DNA of 42,173 nt from an archaeon (GCA_004212155.1 RXIG01000021.1:1-42173), one strand, 5' to 3'; positions 1-8,617 are shown, counted from the first letter of the stretch. A program made the numbers and translations. The notes: generated from the letters alone by a model not told the origin.

Positions 1-807
1 CAACGGTTCAGGGCAACGGTGGATGCGAACATGACGTGCCTCGACCGGATCCTTCGCCATAATGTGGAGGTAGGGCTGCTCTTCTTCAGGATCAGTTCGG
101 ACATCATACCATTCGCGAGCCATTCCGTGCTATCTGTTGATTGGAAAAGCGAGTATTCCGCACGGCTTGCGGCCTTAGGCGACTACGTCAAGGAGCACGA
201 CATGCGGATATCGATGCATCCCGACCAGTTCATAGTGGTAAACTCGCCCAAGCCGGACGTTGTCACGCGCAGCATCGCAGACCTCGAATGGCAGGCCGAC
301 CTCCTTGACCTGATGGAACTCGATGCAGGCGCCAAGGTGCAGATACACGTCGGCGGCGTCTACGGGGATAAGAAAAACGCTACCGGGCGCTTTATAAGTA
401 CATATAATGCGCTCTCCAAGAAGGTACGTGACAGGCTCGTCATAGAAAATGACCATCGTTCATATACGCTCTCAGACTGCATGGACATCCACGAACGGTG
501 CGGCGTGCCCGTCGTCTTCGATTCGTTCCACCATGCATGCCTGAACAAGGGAGAGTCGACATGGGACGCCCTTGTCAGTGCAATGAGCACGTGGAAGCGC
601 CGCGACGGTGTCCCCATGACCGACTACAGTTCTCAAGAGCCAGGCATGGCGGCAGGGACGCATGCCCGCACGATCGACCAGGAGGATTTCGCACACTACC
701 TCGAAGAAACGGACGGTCTCGACTTTGATATCATGCTCGAGATCAAGGACAAGGAGCAAAGCGCACGTGTAGCGCTCCAGATCGCGCGCTCGAAGGGAAG
801 GTGCTGA
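1..807 (+). CDS. uvsE: UV damage endonuclease UvdE/UvsE (5' truncated by window edge)
   Basis: UvdE-family TIM-barrel endonuclease, which nicks DNA 5' of UV photoproducts in a metal-dependent alternative excision repair pathway. Seen: the phrase LFRISS-like 'FFRISSDIIPFASH', 'MHPDQFIVVNSP', 'IHVGGVYGDK', 'IENDH' and 'VVFDSFHHACLN', which hold the metal-binding His, Asp and Glu residues of the family, and a C-terminal 'IMLEIKDKEQSA'. A GTG at 19 could serve as a start, but the frame is open to base 1 and encodes family-like residues (QRFRAT) before it, so the true N-terminus probably lies upstream of the window. The 3' end converges on the J-domain gene with only 6 nt between stops. Confidence 0.93.
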   Translation, partial: QRFRATVDANMTCLDRILRHNVEVGLLFFRISSDIIPFASHSVLSVDWKSEYSARLAALGDYVKEHDMRISMHPDQFIVVNSPKPDVVTRSIADLEWQADLLDLMELDAGAKVQIHVGGVYGDKKNATGRFISTYNALSKKVRDRLVIENDHRSYTLSDCMDIHERCGVPVVFDSFHHACLNKGESTWDALVSAMSTWKRRDGVPMTDYSSQEPGMAAGTHARTIDQEDFAHYLEETDGLDFDIMLEIKDKEQSARVALQIARSKGRC

Positions 808-813
808 CCTTGC

Positions 814-1137
814 CTACTTCCATAGTGGGTCGTCCATGAACTGCTTCTTCCATTGTTCGTTCATCCTGACCGCCACAGGAAGATTCTTGATGATGTCGTC
901 CTTCTTGAAGGAAAATCGGTAATGGGTGCAGTAGGCCATCACGATCTCGTACGCATTGACGATCTCCTCAGTCCTTTTCCTGCATATCTCGGGATCGTCG
1001 TTGCAGTTATCTGGATGCCAGCGTTTCACAAGCTCGCGATACGTTTTCTTGATGTCCTCTATCGTCTCGCGTTCGCCAAGGCCCAGCACCCTGGCCGCAG
1101 CGTGCACTGTCTCGGGGTCAAGCATTTCCTTGTCCAT
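814..1137 (-). CDS. small J-domain (DnaJ-like) protein
   Basis: A 107-residue protein that is almost entirely a J domain. Residues 12-75 carry the helix II-HPD-helix III pattern, with the signature HPD in 'VKRWHPDNC' followed by a helix of the form 'RTEEIVNAYEIV'. J domains stimulate the ATPase of Hsp70 (DnaK). There is no G/F region, zinc-finger or C-terminal substrate-binding domain, so it is a J-domain-only co-chaperone (type III) and not a full DnaJ. The last 35 residues are basic and have no recognised domain. Upstream on the minus strand 'gtggtaggga' abuts the ATG as a possible ribosome site, and 'cttaaag' near 1178 could be its TATA element. Its partner Hsp70 is not in the window. Confidence 0.85.
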   Translation of the reverse strand: MDKEMLDPETVHAAARVLGLGERETIEDIKKTYRELVKRWHPDNCNDDPEICRKRTEEIVNAYEIVMAYCTHYRFSFKKDDIIKNLPVAVRMNEQWKKQFMDDPLWK

Positions 1138-1218
1138 TCCCTACCACCGCTCTACAGAACGTATGTAGCAGGCGCTTTAAGATGCTATTGCCCTTTCCCT
1201 TGTTATCAACACAGACCC

Positions 1219-2394
1219 TCAGGAGGGTGAACACATGAACGCCATGAAGAGTATAGCAAGTCCTGCCGTCAATCCCATGATGCCCGAGACGTAAAAGACA
1301 GTATCGAATCCTGCCATGCTCCGCACGAGTCCGAGCAGGAACGGTGCAGCGACCTGGCCTGCATATTTAGCGATGTTGTTGGCAGACGAAACGCCCCCGA
1401 GCAGTCCCTCTGGAGCGACGTCAGCGACGAGGGTGATGATCTGCGGCTGATAGAGCCCCCTCCCAAAGCCGTAGACCACCAGCGAGATCGCTATCCAGAG
1501 AAGTGCCCCATATGTTGGAAGGAAGAGGAACCCAAGCCCCGAGGCAACGAATCCTATGCCAAACAAGTATCGACGCTCCACCCGTTGCACAAGCCTTCCC
1601 GACTGGAGCGCAAGCGTTATCGTGGCCAGTGCCTGAACGGCTAAGAATCCGCCTGCCTGCGCCTCTGTGAGGCCATACGTGGATGTCAGATGCTGAGGGA
1701 TGAACGTCATGACGGTATAGAGCAAAAAGAACGAGAGAAAACTCATGACAAGGACTGCCTGTACGCCTGTTCCCCTCACTGCCCTAGCAAGCGGAGTGAG
1801 ATACTCGCGTATCGAGAGCGTAGTATGCGTATCGGGAAAGGGGAATTGCGACCAGAAGATGAGGGAGAGTGGTATCGATAACGAATAGACAGCAAAAGGA
1901 TAGTTCCAGCTCAAGGTAGCCAGCGTGCCTCCAAGAAGTGGTGAGATGATCCCTCCTGCAGAACGTATGCTACTCAGTGAACCCATCGCACCTGCGCGTT
2001 CCACGTCCTCATAGAGGTCGCCGATGAGCACGACGGCCATGGGCGCCATGCCGGCTATCCCGACCCCCTGCAATGCGCGAGCAGCGAGAAGAAAATTAAA
2101 TGATGGGGCTACTGAACCGAGTATGCCTGCCACACCGTTGATGACAAGGGCAGGGACGAGAACGTTCCTGCGGCCATACCTGTCCGTGAAGTACCCCATA
2201 ACGGGGAAGAACAACGCAGTCGTTGCGGCGTAAACGGTGATGACAAGACCGACTGAGCCACCGCCAACACCGAAGTGGTCCGACAATGCTGGCAACACGG
2301 GGCCCATGAGCACGCCACCCATCATGCCAAGAAGTCCCACTGCGAGAATGAGTGCGAGCGTTGACGTGTCCTTGTTGCCATCTGCATGTTGCAT
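1219..2394 (-). CDS. major facilitator superfamily transporter (drug-efflux type)
   Basis: A 391-residue MFS permease with about 12 hydrophobic helices. The loop after helix 2 has the MFS motif A pattern 'GYFTDRYGRRNVL', and helices 4-5 carry 'ALQGVGIAGMAPMAVVLIGDL', typical of proton-driven multidrug exporters (DHA families). The substrate cannot be told from sequence. The frame is open further upstream to 2451, but GGGAGG lies 8 nt before the ATG at 2394 and only 2 nt before the ATG at 2400, so 2394 is preferred. It sits downstream of, and on the same strand as, the TetR-ABC operon, but a terminator-like hairpin at 2522-2553 separates them, so it is probably transcribed separately. Confidence 0.9.
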   Translation of the reverse strand: MQHADGNKDTSTLALILAVGLLGMMGGVLMGPVLPALSDHFGVGGGSVGLVITVYAATTALFFPVMGYFTDRYGRRNVLVPALVINGVAGILGSVAPSFNFLLAARALQGVGIAGMAPMAVVLIGDLYEDVERAGAMGSLSSIRSAGGIISPLLGGTLATLSWNYPFAVYSLSIPLSLIFWSQFPFPDTHTTLSIREYLTPLARAVRGTGVQAVLVMSFLSFFLLYTVMTFIPQHLTSTYGLTEAQAGGFLAVQALATITLALQSGRLVQRVERRYLFGIGFVASGLGFLFLPTYGALLWIAISLVVYGFGRGLYQPQIITLVADVAPEGLLGGVSSANNIAKYAGQVAAPFLLGLVRSMAGFDTVFYVSGIMGLTAGLAILFMAFMCSPS

Positions 2395-2521
2395 AATCAT
2401 AGCCTCCCACAATAGCAGGAATCGCCTCTTCAAAAAGGGAATCGATACCATCCTTTATGGCTTTTTTGCACATCATAGATCTGTCACACGCCGACTGAAG
2501 AGAGCTGGAAAACGGATGGAT

Positions 2522-2553
2522 CAAAAAAAGAAAAATGAAGCGCAAAGGCTTCA
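2522..2553 (-). terminator. hairpin plus T-tract after the TetR-ABC operon
   Basis: On the minus strand the permease stop codon opens a perfect 6-bp stem, TGAAGC-ctttgc-GCTTCA (2536-2553), followed at once by TTTTTC and TTTTTTT (2522-2535). Archaeal RNA polymerase terminates at T-tracts, so this is a credible 3' end for the TetR-ATPase-permease transcript. Confidence 0.7.
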
Positions 2554-3387
2554 TATGTCGCGCCGTTCGAACGCAAGGTATGCGATGATGAGCGGAACAA
2601 TGATCCACACGAGATGGGCCCCGATGATGCTTGCCAAGTCAACGAACGAGGGTACCTCGATGGCAAAACCGAACGCCCGCTCGATATTGAACACGAGCAT
2701 GCTCGCGGTCTGATTCATGTCCATGGGGCTAAAGTAGATGCTCTGCCATATCCAATCGGGGATGGTGGGGTTTGCAGACGTGAAATCGCTCATCGACCCG
2801 CCCGTGGCAAAGTAGATTCCCATGAGCACCGTTCCATAGATCGTCGACCAGAAGAAAAGCAGTATGCCCGCTCCAAGCGATGCCACTCGCCGCTTGAAAA
2901 GCGCCGAGAAACACATGGAAACGCTCAGATAGAGGAGTCCGAGCAGCACCGACAATGAGATGAACGCCGCGTAGCTTCCCCACGGCGTCGCGCTCTTCGA
3001 CAGGCCTATTACGATACCCGAGACACCGAACCCGACGGCCGTTGCCAGCGCGATGACGATGCCCAATCCCAGGAATTTGCCAATGAACACCTCTCCGCGC
3101 TTTATGGGGTATGATAGCAAGACCGCAAGCGATCCATCCTCATCCTCGCCCGAGATCGTCGAATATCCCAACATGATGGATATCAGAGGGATGAGGATCA
3201 TCGATATGCTCATCAGCGTCGTTACCGTCTCCTCGAGCCCGCCGAGGCTGCCGCCGCCGGCCAGAACAGATGCGGCAAGCGTGAGGAATGCGAAGATGAT
3301 CGTCAAAAGGATGATCCACTTGTTCCTGATGTTGTCAGAGACCTCCTTTTTGAGCACAGTATGGACCGGACCAAACTCGATCATCAT
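2551..3387 (-). CDS. ABC-2 type transporter permease
   Basis: A 278-residue membrane protein with six predicted helices and a cytoplasmic N-terminus 'MMIEFGPVHTVLKKEVSDNIRNKW', the usual opening of ABC-2/NatB-like permeases ('xxKELxxxxRxRW'). The loop 'ISGEDEDGSLAVLLSYPIKRGEVFIGKFLG' after the second helix is characteristic of the family. It would pair with the ATPase encoded just upstream to export an unidentified compound. The start at 3387 gives an ATGA overlap with the ATPase stop (3386-3384), implying translational coupling; the open frame running to 3561 lies inside the ATPase gene and is not used. Ends in a terminator hairpin. Confidence 0.9.
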   Translation of the reverse strand: MMIEFGPVHTVLKKEVSDNIRNKWIILLTIIFAFLTLAASVLAGGGSLGGLEETVTTLMSISMILIPLISIMLGYSTISGEDEDGSLAVLLSYPIKRGEVFIGKFLGLGIVIALATAVGFGVSGIVIGLSKSATPWGSYAAFISLSVLLGLLYLSVSMCFSALFKRRVASLGAGILLFFWSTIYGTVLMGIYFATGGSMSDFTSANPTIPDWIWQSIYFSPMDMNQTASMLVFNIERAFGFAIEVPSFVDLASIIGAHLVWIIVPLIIAYLAFERRDI

Positions 3388-4334
3388 TGCTCGCCCCCAT
3401 GGTCTGAGATAAGCTCCACGAAGGCATCCTCCAACGTTGGATCGAGCGTCTTGAAGTTCTTGATGGTAAGCCCCCTTCGTTCGAGAGCAACAAGCACCTG
3501 GATGCGTGATGACGCATCGCATGAGACGGTGAGCTTGTCGCCCTCGGCATCGGCGTTCCATACGCCTTCAATAGCATCGATGCCATCGGGCACAGCCCCG
3601 TCAAGGCCTGTTATCGTGACCTCGAGGCGCGGGCGCAGCTCGAGATGGTCGCTGAGATTGTCGATGGTGTCCTCTGCCACGAGCGCCCCCTTGTTGATGA
3701 TGCCAACACGGTCGCAAAGCATCTGCACCTCCGAGAGTATGTGCGAAGAAAAGACGATCGTAGCGCCGCGCTCGTTGAGCTCGCGTATCTTGTCGCGGAC
3801 GATGCGCACCCAGCGGGCGTCAAGGCCGCCCATGGGTTCGTCAAGGATGTAAAGGGACGGGTCGCCTATCATCGCCTGAGCGACGCCAAGCAGCTGGACC
3901 ATGCCCTTGGAAAACGTACCGACCTTTCGATCACTTACATCGCCTAGCCCCACATCCTCAAGGAGCTGGTCCACCACGACGGGGTCTGCGCCCTTGAGCT
4001 CACAGAGGAACGTGAGCGTCTGTACAGGCGTGAGATTCCGATAAAACGAGATCTTTTCCGGAAGGTAACCGATATCCTTATGAATGTCGACGGTCTTTGT
4101 AGACACAGGTGTGTTGTGGACCTTGATGACGCCGCTCGTTGGATGCGTAAGCGCCATTATCGTTTTGATCGTCGTCGACTTGCCAGCTCCGTTGGGGCCG
4201 AGGAATCCGTAGATCTCTCCCTTGCGCACTGACATCGTGAGATCGTTTACCGCCTTGACCTTATCATAGTTCTTGTGAAGACCCATGACCTCGATGACCG
4301 GGGCCTCCGCGTTCAAAGCGGCAGGTGCGGTCAC
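3384..4334 (-). CDS. ABC transporter ATP-binding protein
   Basis: A 316-residue ABC ATPase of the ABC-2 (CcmA/NatA-like) group. Seen: Walker A 'GPNGAGKST', a degenerate signature 'FSKGMVQ' in place of LSGGQ (usual in this group), Walker B 'LYILDEP' and the switch His in 'FSSHIL'. The C-terminal 90 residues form the extra domain common to exporters of this type. The frame extends to 4391, but the GTG at 4334 is preceded by AAGGAG at 9 nt spacing and avoids most of the overlap with the TetR stop at 4372, so I chose it. It is the middle gene of the TetR-ATPase-permease operon and is probably repressed by the TetR protein. Confidence 0.9.
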   Translation of the reverse strand: MTAPAALNAEAPVIEVMGLHKNYDKVKAVNDLTMSVRKGEIYGFLGPNGAGKSTTIKTIMALTHPTSGVIKVHNTPVSTKTVDIHKDIGYLPEKISFYRNLTPVQTLTFLCELKGADPVVVDQLLEDVGLGDVSDRKVGTFSKGMVQLLGVAQAMIGDPSLYILDEPMGGLDARWVRIVRDKIRELNERGATIVFSSHILSEVQMLCDRVGIINKGALVAEDTIDNLSDHLELRPRLEVTITGLDGAVPDGIDAIEGVWNADAEGDKLTVSCDASSRIQVLVALERRGLTIKNFKTLDPTLEDAFVELISDHGGEQ

Positions 4335-4371
4335 AAGATCGCTCTCCTTGTTACTTTTCCATACTTCATTT

Positions 4372-5076
4372 TCACACCTCTTTGTTCGCATCTTCCTTCT
4401 GGAGGCGGTACTGGTCGACCGCCTCTTCCATCAAGCCGTCCAGGTCTTGTACCATGTCATCGAACAGTGCAAGGAGCGTTCCCTTCTTCGTGCCGAGCAA
4501 GTGCTCCATGATGTCCATAATCGCATAGAATCGCCGTTTGAGTGCCTCAGCATCGAATTGCTCCGACTCCATGTCAAATAGGTCAGAGAGGGAGAAGATG
4601 ACGTAGGCTGTCTCTTCAGGATATGACACGTCAAACACACCCTCTTCGTTACCCTGTCTCACTATCTGCGCAAACGAGGGAAGGATATGTTCATAGACCC
4701 TCTTGCGCAACGATGAACGCAGGAGCAGATGTTGCTCCTGGGCGTTCACATAGGTGATAAACCCCGACCTGCCCTTCTTGAATTCATACGATGCCAGATA
4801 CATTCGCCGCATCTTCTCAAGCGAGCTGAGCTCATCGGCCTCGACTATCGATGACAGCCTCTCCTCGAACACGGAGAGGTTGCGGGATACGATACCATCG
4901 ACGATCTCGTCCTTCGAACAGAAATAATAATAGAATAACCCGTGCGCAACGCCGACGGCTTCGACGATGTCGCTAATCGATGTGTTCTCATATCCCTTCG
5001 TAAGAAAAAGGCGTTCTGCAGCATCAAGGAATTCCTGTCTCCTCTCAGCCGGGTCCTTGCTGGTACGTTTGGCCAT
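4372..5076 (-). CDS. TetR/AcrR family transcriptional regulator
   Basis: A 234-residue regulator with an N-terminal TetR helix-turn-helix (residues about 12-58: 'RRQEFLDAAERLFLTKGYENTSISDIVEAVGV', then 'GLFYYYFCSKDEIVDGI'). The C-terminal two thirds is the all-helical ligand/dimer domain, which is too variable to give a ligand. The ATG at 5076 has AAGGTGAT just upstream as a ribosome site. It leads an operon with an ABC ATPase and permease, and two tandem 17-bp palindromes lie between its TATA box and its start codon. It is therefore probably autorepressed and released by the compound that the ABC pair exports. Confidence 0.93.
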   Translation of the reverse strand: MAKRTSKDPAERRQEFLDAAERLFLTKGYENTSISDIVEAVGVAHGLFYYYFCSKDEIVDGIVSRNLSVFEERLSSIVEADELSSLEKMRRMYLASYEFKKGRSGFITYVNAQEQHLLLRSSLRKRVYEHILPSFAQIVRQGNEEGVFDVSYPEETAYVIFSLSDLFDMESEQFDAEALKRRFYAIMDIMEHLLGTKKGTLLALFDDMVQDLDGLMEEAVDQYRLQKEDANKEV

Positions 5077-5089
5077 GACATCACCTTAC

Positions 5090-5124
5090 TGATTGACGGT
5101 CAGTCACTGACTGATAATCAGTCA
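5090..5124 (-). promoter_or_regulatory. tandem palindromic operators for the TetR regulator
   Basis: Two 17-bp near-identical palindromes separated by one base: 5090-5106 (TGATTGACGGTCAGTCA, one mismatched pair) and 5108-5124 (TGACTGATAATCAGTCA, perfect; the symmetry reaches 5106-5126). They match at 13 of 17 positions. With the TATA element at 5130-5138 the expected transcription start (near 5109) falls between them, a typical arrangement for repression by a TetR dimer pair. Confidence 0.85.
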
Positions 5125-5129
5125 GTATG

Positions 5130-5138
5130 ATATAAAAA
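5130..5138 (-). promoter_or_regulatory. TATA box of the TetR-ABC operon
   Basis: Minus-strand TTTTTATAT fits the archaeal TATA consensus and lies about 25 nt before the expected start inside the tandem operators and about 55 nt before the ATG at 5076. Confidence 0.65.
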
Positions 5139-5171
5139 TCTTCCTATTGTTTTATTCGTGAGAGAACTTGA

Positions 5172-5930
5172 TCACAGTATGTCCTTTTTAGAGAACACAT
5201 ACGTACTCAGAAAAACGGCTGCAAACGTGGCGGCAGTTATCATGAGCAGTGCGACACCAGCTGAAGATGTCGATACCTGTGAGAGGAACTCGACATTCTC
5301 AACAAAATATGATAAAAGAGAGCGCAGGTGATAAAACACCGTGGCATATGGTATGTTGCCAGGCAGATTCGAGACCACTCCCTCCCAGAGGAAGGCAATG
5401 AGCAGGCCGATGACAAGAGGGTGCGAGAGGAGCGTGCCGAGCAGGCAGAAGATGGCACCGTAGGCAAACACGCCACAAAGCGACACACCAAGGAACGACC
5501 CGAGCATGTCAAGATTCGACATGAGCCCGCCGAACGTCGACCCGATAACGATATACGAGACGACGATGGGCAGGGCTATGAGCAGCCATGTCACGGGGAT
5601 GAACCCCAGATACCGTGCAACAATGAATTGCCTGCGAGTGTAATAACCTGATATGAGATATGATATAGTGCGCGATTGGAGCTCCTCGCTCACGAGCGCA
5701 GTGCCGTATATGAGCGTCACGAAGGGAAGCATCAACTGCAGATAGACAAGATACGTGTACGTGCTAAAGAACGTGAACGGCGGCGTTGCATCGGGGCGGT
5801 ACGACCAGTATGCGAGGAGCGCCACGGGCGCGGCGCACAGCGCCATGAGCACCACCCACTTCCTGGACCTTACGATCTGTGACGATGTGAATCGTGCGAG
5901 CGAGATAAATGCCATGGTCATAGGACTCAT
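5172..5930 (-). CDS. ABC-2 type transporter permease
   Basis: A 252-residue permease with six hydrophobic segments. It begins 'MSPMTMAFISLARFTSSQIVRSRKW' and has the family loop 'GTALVSEELQSRTISYLISGYYTRRQFIVARYLG' between helices 2 and 3. It is the last gene of the four-gene ATPase-permease-ATPase-permease run and overlaps the ATPase stop by one base (TGATG), so the two products are surely partners. Substrate unknown. No clear terminator hairpin follows; the next promoter, of the tetR operon, begins only about 35 nt downstream. Confidence 0.88.
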   Translation of the reverse strand: MSPMTMAFISLARFTSSQIVRSRKWVVLMALCAAPVALLAYWSYRPDATPPFTFFSTYTYLVYLQLMLPFVTLIYGTALVSEELQSRTISYLISGYYTRRQFIVARYLGFIPVTWLLIALPIVVSYIVIGSTFGGLMSNLDMLGSFLGVSLCGVFAYGAIFCLLGTLLSHPLVIGLLIAFLWEGVVSNLPGNIPYATVFYHLRSLLSYFVENVEFLSQVSTSSAGVALLMITAATFAAVFLSTYVFSKKDIL

Positions 5931-6838
5931 CAGCGCATCATCCTCTCAAATATTGTTTCTAGGTCGGTGCCGATAGGTTCGACCGTCGTGATATCGATGC
6001 CGTCAGCTACCACGATGGACGGCAACCGTTCGTAGAGACGTCCTGGAACGTCCGTGTTGACGATAAGGGCGCTATCGGTTACCTCGGCACCATCGATGAT
6101 TCCCTCGGAGAGGAGAAGCAAAGCCAGTTCGCGAGGAGACGGCGTCGAGAGCCGTATGGACGTGACCAGGTCCTCGATCGATTGATGCACACGTGATATG
6201 TCGCCCTGATAGACGAGCTTACCATGATTCATGAGAACCACAGACGATGTGAGACGTTCAACCTCGTGGAGCACATGGCTGCTGAGGAGTATGTGCACAC
6301 CATCATTGGACAGTGAGGAAAGCAGGTCAAATAGCTCCACACGGGCAACAGGGTCCACACCGGAGAATGGCTCATCGAGGATAAGGAACGCTGGGTCGTG
6401 AAGCAGAGCCTGGGCAATCTTGACCCGCTGCTTCATCCCTTTGCTATATGTCGTGATGGGGCGTTTAAGTGTGGGCAGACCTACTTTCTTCAAACACGAG
6501 CGCGCGCGAGAATGTGCCTCGGAGGCAGTATACCCCTTCATTCGTGCCTGCCATGAAAGAAAATCGGTCGATGTAAGATTCTCGAACATGGCCTCGTGTT
6601 CAGGACAGTATCCAATGCATGCCTTGAGCGAGGGATTGTCAAATGGCACCTCGCCAAGAACGAGAAGCGAGCCTGCACTGGGGCGTATCATCCCGGTGAG
6701 TAGGCGAATGAACGTCGTCTTGCCCGCCCCGTTGGGGCCAACGAGGCCCGTGATGCCTTCTTTGACGGAGACGCTGAACTTGTTGAGACCTACGACCTCG
6801 CCGTACCATCGGGAAAGGTCGCGTGCTGACACGATCAT
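5930..6838 (-). CDS. ABC transporter ATP-binding protein
   Basis: A 302-residue ABC ATPase: Walker A 'GPNGAGKTT' near residue 36, signature 'YSKGMKQRVKIAQAL', Walker B 'FLILDEPFSGVDP', switch His in 'LLSSHVLHEVE', then an accessory C-terminal domain. The open frame runs far upstream, to 7189, but that part lies within the preceding permease gene. The ATG at 6838 has GGGAGG upstream and makes an ATGA overlap with the permease stop at 6835, so I take it as the start. It works with the permease downstream. Confidence 0.92.
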   Translation of the reverse strand: MIVSARDLSRWYGEVVGLNKFSVSVKEGITGLVGPNGAGKTTFIRLLTGMIRPSAGSLLVLGEVPFDNPSLKACIGYCPEHEAMFENLTSTDFLSWQARMKGYTASEAHSRARSCLKKVGLPTLKRPITTYSKGMKQRVKIAQALLHDPAFLILDEPFSGVDPVARVELFDLLSSLSNDGVHILLSSHVLHEVERLTSSVVLMNHGKLVYQGDISRVHQSIEDLVTSIRLSTPSPRELALLLLSEGIIDGAEVTDSALIVNTDVPGRLYERLPSIVVADGIDITTVEPIGTDLETIFERMMR

Positions 6839-7656
6839 GGGAGTACCTCCCGTTTGATGAGCGTCGTGTAAAGGACATATGAACTTGCAGCCATGGCACC
6901 GAGGAGGACGAGCGCGCTGTATCCTTGCTCCACCGGGAACGGGGGTGGGGACCTGAAGAAGTAGGAAGCAACCATGTTGATGTTGTCGAACACCGAGACG
7001 AGGTGAACATAGTGAGATGAGGTAATCGAAGAAAGGATCGACCGCCCGATATCTGACACAAGGACGATGAAAAAGAGAGCAGCACCTGCATACCTCCGGT
7101 CGGCAAATGCGCTCGAGAGTGCGGACACGACGAGCACGTAGAACCCCGTGAGCAGAAGGGAAAAGCCGATGATGCCCCCTATGACCCATCCGCCCTCCAT
7201 GAATGCCGAAACGGGGGGAGCACTTGCCAAAAGCGCCACAATGAGGAGCATGATCGGTGGCAGCAACGTGAGCAGACCTGTCAGGAAGAACACAGTGAAC
7301 ACGCGCCCAACGACGTAGCGCACCCTTCCGAACGAGGTGGTAAAGAGCAGCACGAGCGATCCATCCTTCATGTCATTGGCAATAACACCGGATCCCACGA
7401 CGGCAGCGAGCAGGAGTATGAAGAGGTCGCCCTCTGAGAAGTACGTCGCATAAAACGACGCATCGAACGGCGTGGCCATCGCGAGGGTCATGAAGAGCCT
7501 GGGCACGAATAACAGTGCATATGATATGACAAGTATCGCGATCGTCCATTTCGACTTGATATGTGAGATGATGGCACGGGATACGAAAAAACGCATTCGC
7601 CGACCCATCGAGATGCGTTCAGCAGAGCCGATCGAGCGCAACTCTGCCTTACTCAT
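6835..7656 (-). CDS. ABC-2 type transporter permease
   Basis: A 273-residue permease with about six membrane helices. The region 'GSGVIANDMKDGSLVLLFTTSFGRVRYVVGRVF' is the conserved ABC-2 loop. The start overlaps the end of the upstream ATPase gene by 8 nt, and its own stop overlaps the next ATPase start, so all four genes of this run are translationally linked. It is best paired with the ATPase at 7649-8557. Substrate unknown; two ATPase/permease pairs in one operon may form one heteromeric exporter or two separate ones. Confidence 0.88.
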   Translation of the reverse strand: MSKAELRSIGSAERISMGRRMRFFVSRAIISHIKSKWTIAILVISYALLFVPRLFMTLAMATPFDASFYATYFSEGDLFILLLAAVVGSGVIANDMKDGSLVLLFTTSFGRVRYVVGRVFTVFFLTGLLTLLPPIMLLIVALLASAPPVSAFMEGGWVIGGIIGFSLLLTGFYVLVVSALSSAFADRRYAGAALFFIVLVSDIGRSILSSITSSHYVHLVSVFDNINMVASYFFRSPPPFPVEQGYSALVLLGAMAASSYVLYTTLIKREVLP

Positions 7657-8557
7657 GGTGGCTCACCGCCTGGATGAAGACGTCCTCGAGTCGTTTAACG
7701 TGTGGATAGAGATAGCTTACGTGCGAGTTGGCCAGGTGAGCCGCTTCGAAGATATCCCTTGCCTCTACGCCGCCCTCGATGATGAGCATCGAGCCCCGGG
7801 CCTCGACGGAGAGTCCCCGGTCCTTGAGCAACGCCATGACGCCCTCTTGGTCGCCAACGATGCGAACGCTCACCTGCTTCGCATCGAGCATGTGCTCAAG
7901 AGAATCATGCATTAGTATGCGCCCGTCCTGGAGGATGACGACATCGTCACATACGTACTCGATGTCGGGAAGCAGATGTGAGCTAAGTATGATGCTCTTA
8001 CCTGTTGATATCACGTCCCTGAGCATGTCAAGCATCTCCTTTCGCCCCTGTGGGTCCATACCATTGGTCGGCTCATCAAAGAAGACGAGACTTGGTTCGT
8101 GGACGAGCGCCTGTGCGAACTTGACCTTTTGCCGCATCCCTGTCGAGAATCCCTTTATCTGGCGATACCGCTCCTCGCCCAACCCCACGTAGTCGAGGAT
8201 GTCGTGCGTGCGCTCAAGCGACACGTCACTATCAAGGCCAGATACCTGGCCCATGTACGCTACGAATCCGACCGCCGTCATGGCTGGGGGCAGGCAATCG
8301 TGTTCGGGCATATACCCCACCTTGTCGAGCATTGGTCGTGCGTCCGGGGACCCAAGGAGGGTAACCGAACCGTTTGTCGGGGATATGAGCGACAAGACGA
8401 TGCGAATTAGCGTGCTCTTGCCAGCACCGTTTGGCCCAAGGAGCCCCACAGCGCCGCCAGGGATCGACAGCGTCACGTCCTGAAGGGCATATGTTTGCCC
8501 AAACCGCTTCGTAACGCCGTTCAACGTGAAGGCGGCCGCATCGTCGTCTTGTTGCAT
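7649..8557 (-). CDS. ABC transporter ATP-binding protein
   Basis: A 302-residue ABC ATPase with Walker A 'GPNGAGKST', signature 'FSTGMRQKVKFAQAL', Walker B 'LVFFDEPTNGMDP' and switch 'LSSHLLPDIE'. The frame is open to 8617, but those first 20 codons span a TATA element (8589-8596) whose expected transcription start is near 8566; the ATG at 8557, encoding MQQDDDAAAF, is therefore the likely start. It is the first gene of the ATPase-permease-ATPase-permease operon and is divergent from the YigZ-family gene. Confidence 0.9.
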   Translation of the reverse strand: MQQDDDAAAFTLNGVTKRFGQTYALQDVTLSIPGGAVGLLGPNGAGKSTLIRIVLSLISPTNGSVTLLGSPDARPMLDKVGYMPEHDCLPPAMTAVGFVAYMGQVSGLDSDVSLERTHDILDYVGLGEERYRQIKGFSTGMRQKVKFAQALVHEPSLVFFDEPTNGMDPQGRKEMLDMLRDVISTGKSIILSSHLLPDIEYVCDDVVILQDGRILMHDSLEHMLDAKQVSVRIVGDQEGVMALLKDRGLSVEARGSMLIIEGGVEARDIFEAAHLANSHVSYLYPHVKRLEDVFIQAVSHHE

Positions 8558-8578
8558 GTCGTTCCCTGAATCTATGCG

Positions 8579-8597
8579 TATAAAATAGTTTTTATAT
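8579..8597. promoter_or_regulatory. two-way TATA promoter between ABC operon and YigZ gene
   Basis: TATAAAAT reads rightward at 8579-8586 and TATAAAAA reads leftward at 8596-8589. Twenty-five nt from each falls near 8608 (10 nt before the YigZ-family ATG) and near 8566 (9 nt before the ATPase ATG), so one short element serves both genes. Confidence 0.65.
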
Positions 8598-8617
8598 GAC
8601 TCCGATGAGCAATCCAC

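Noticed and set aside
2400-2500. Possible small leftward peptide gene between the ABC permease and MFS genes (MCKKAIKDGIDSLFEEA...)
   Set aside because: It runs out of frame into the MFS gene, has no ribosome site, and the region is explained as the promoter and leader of the MFS gene.
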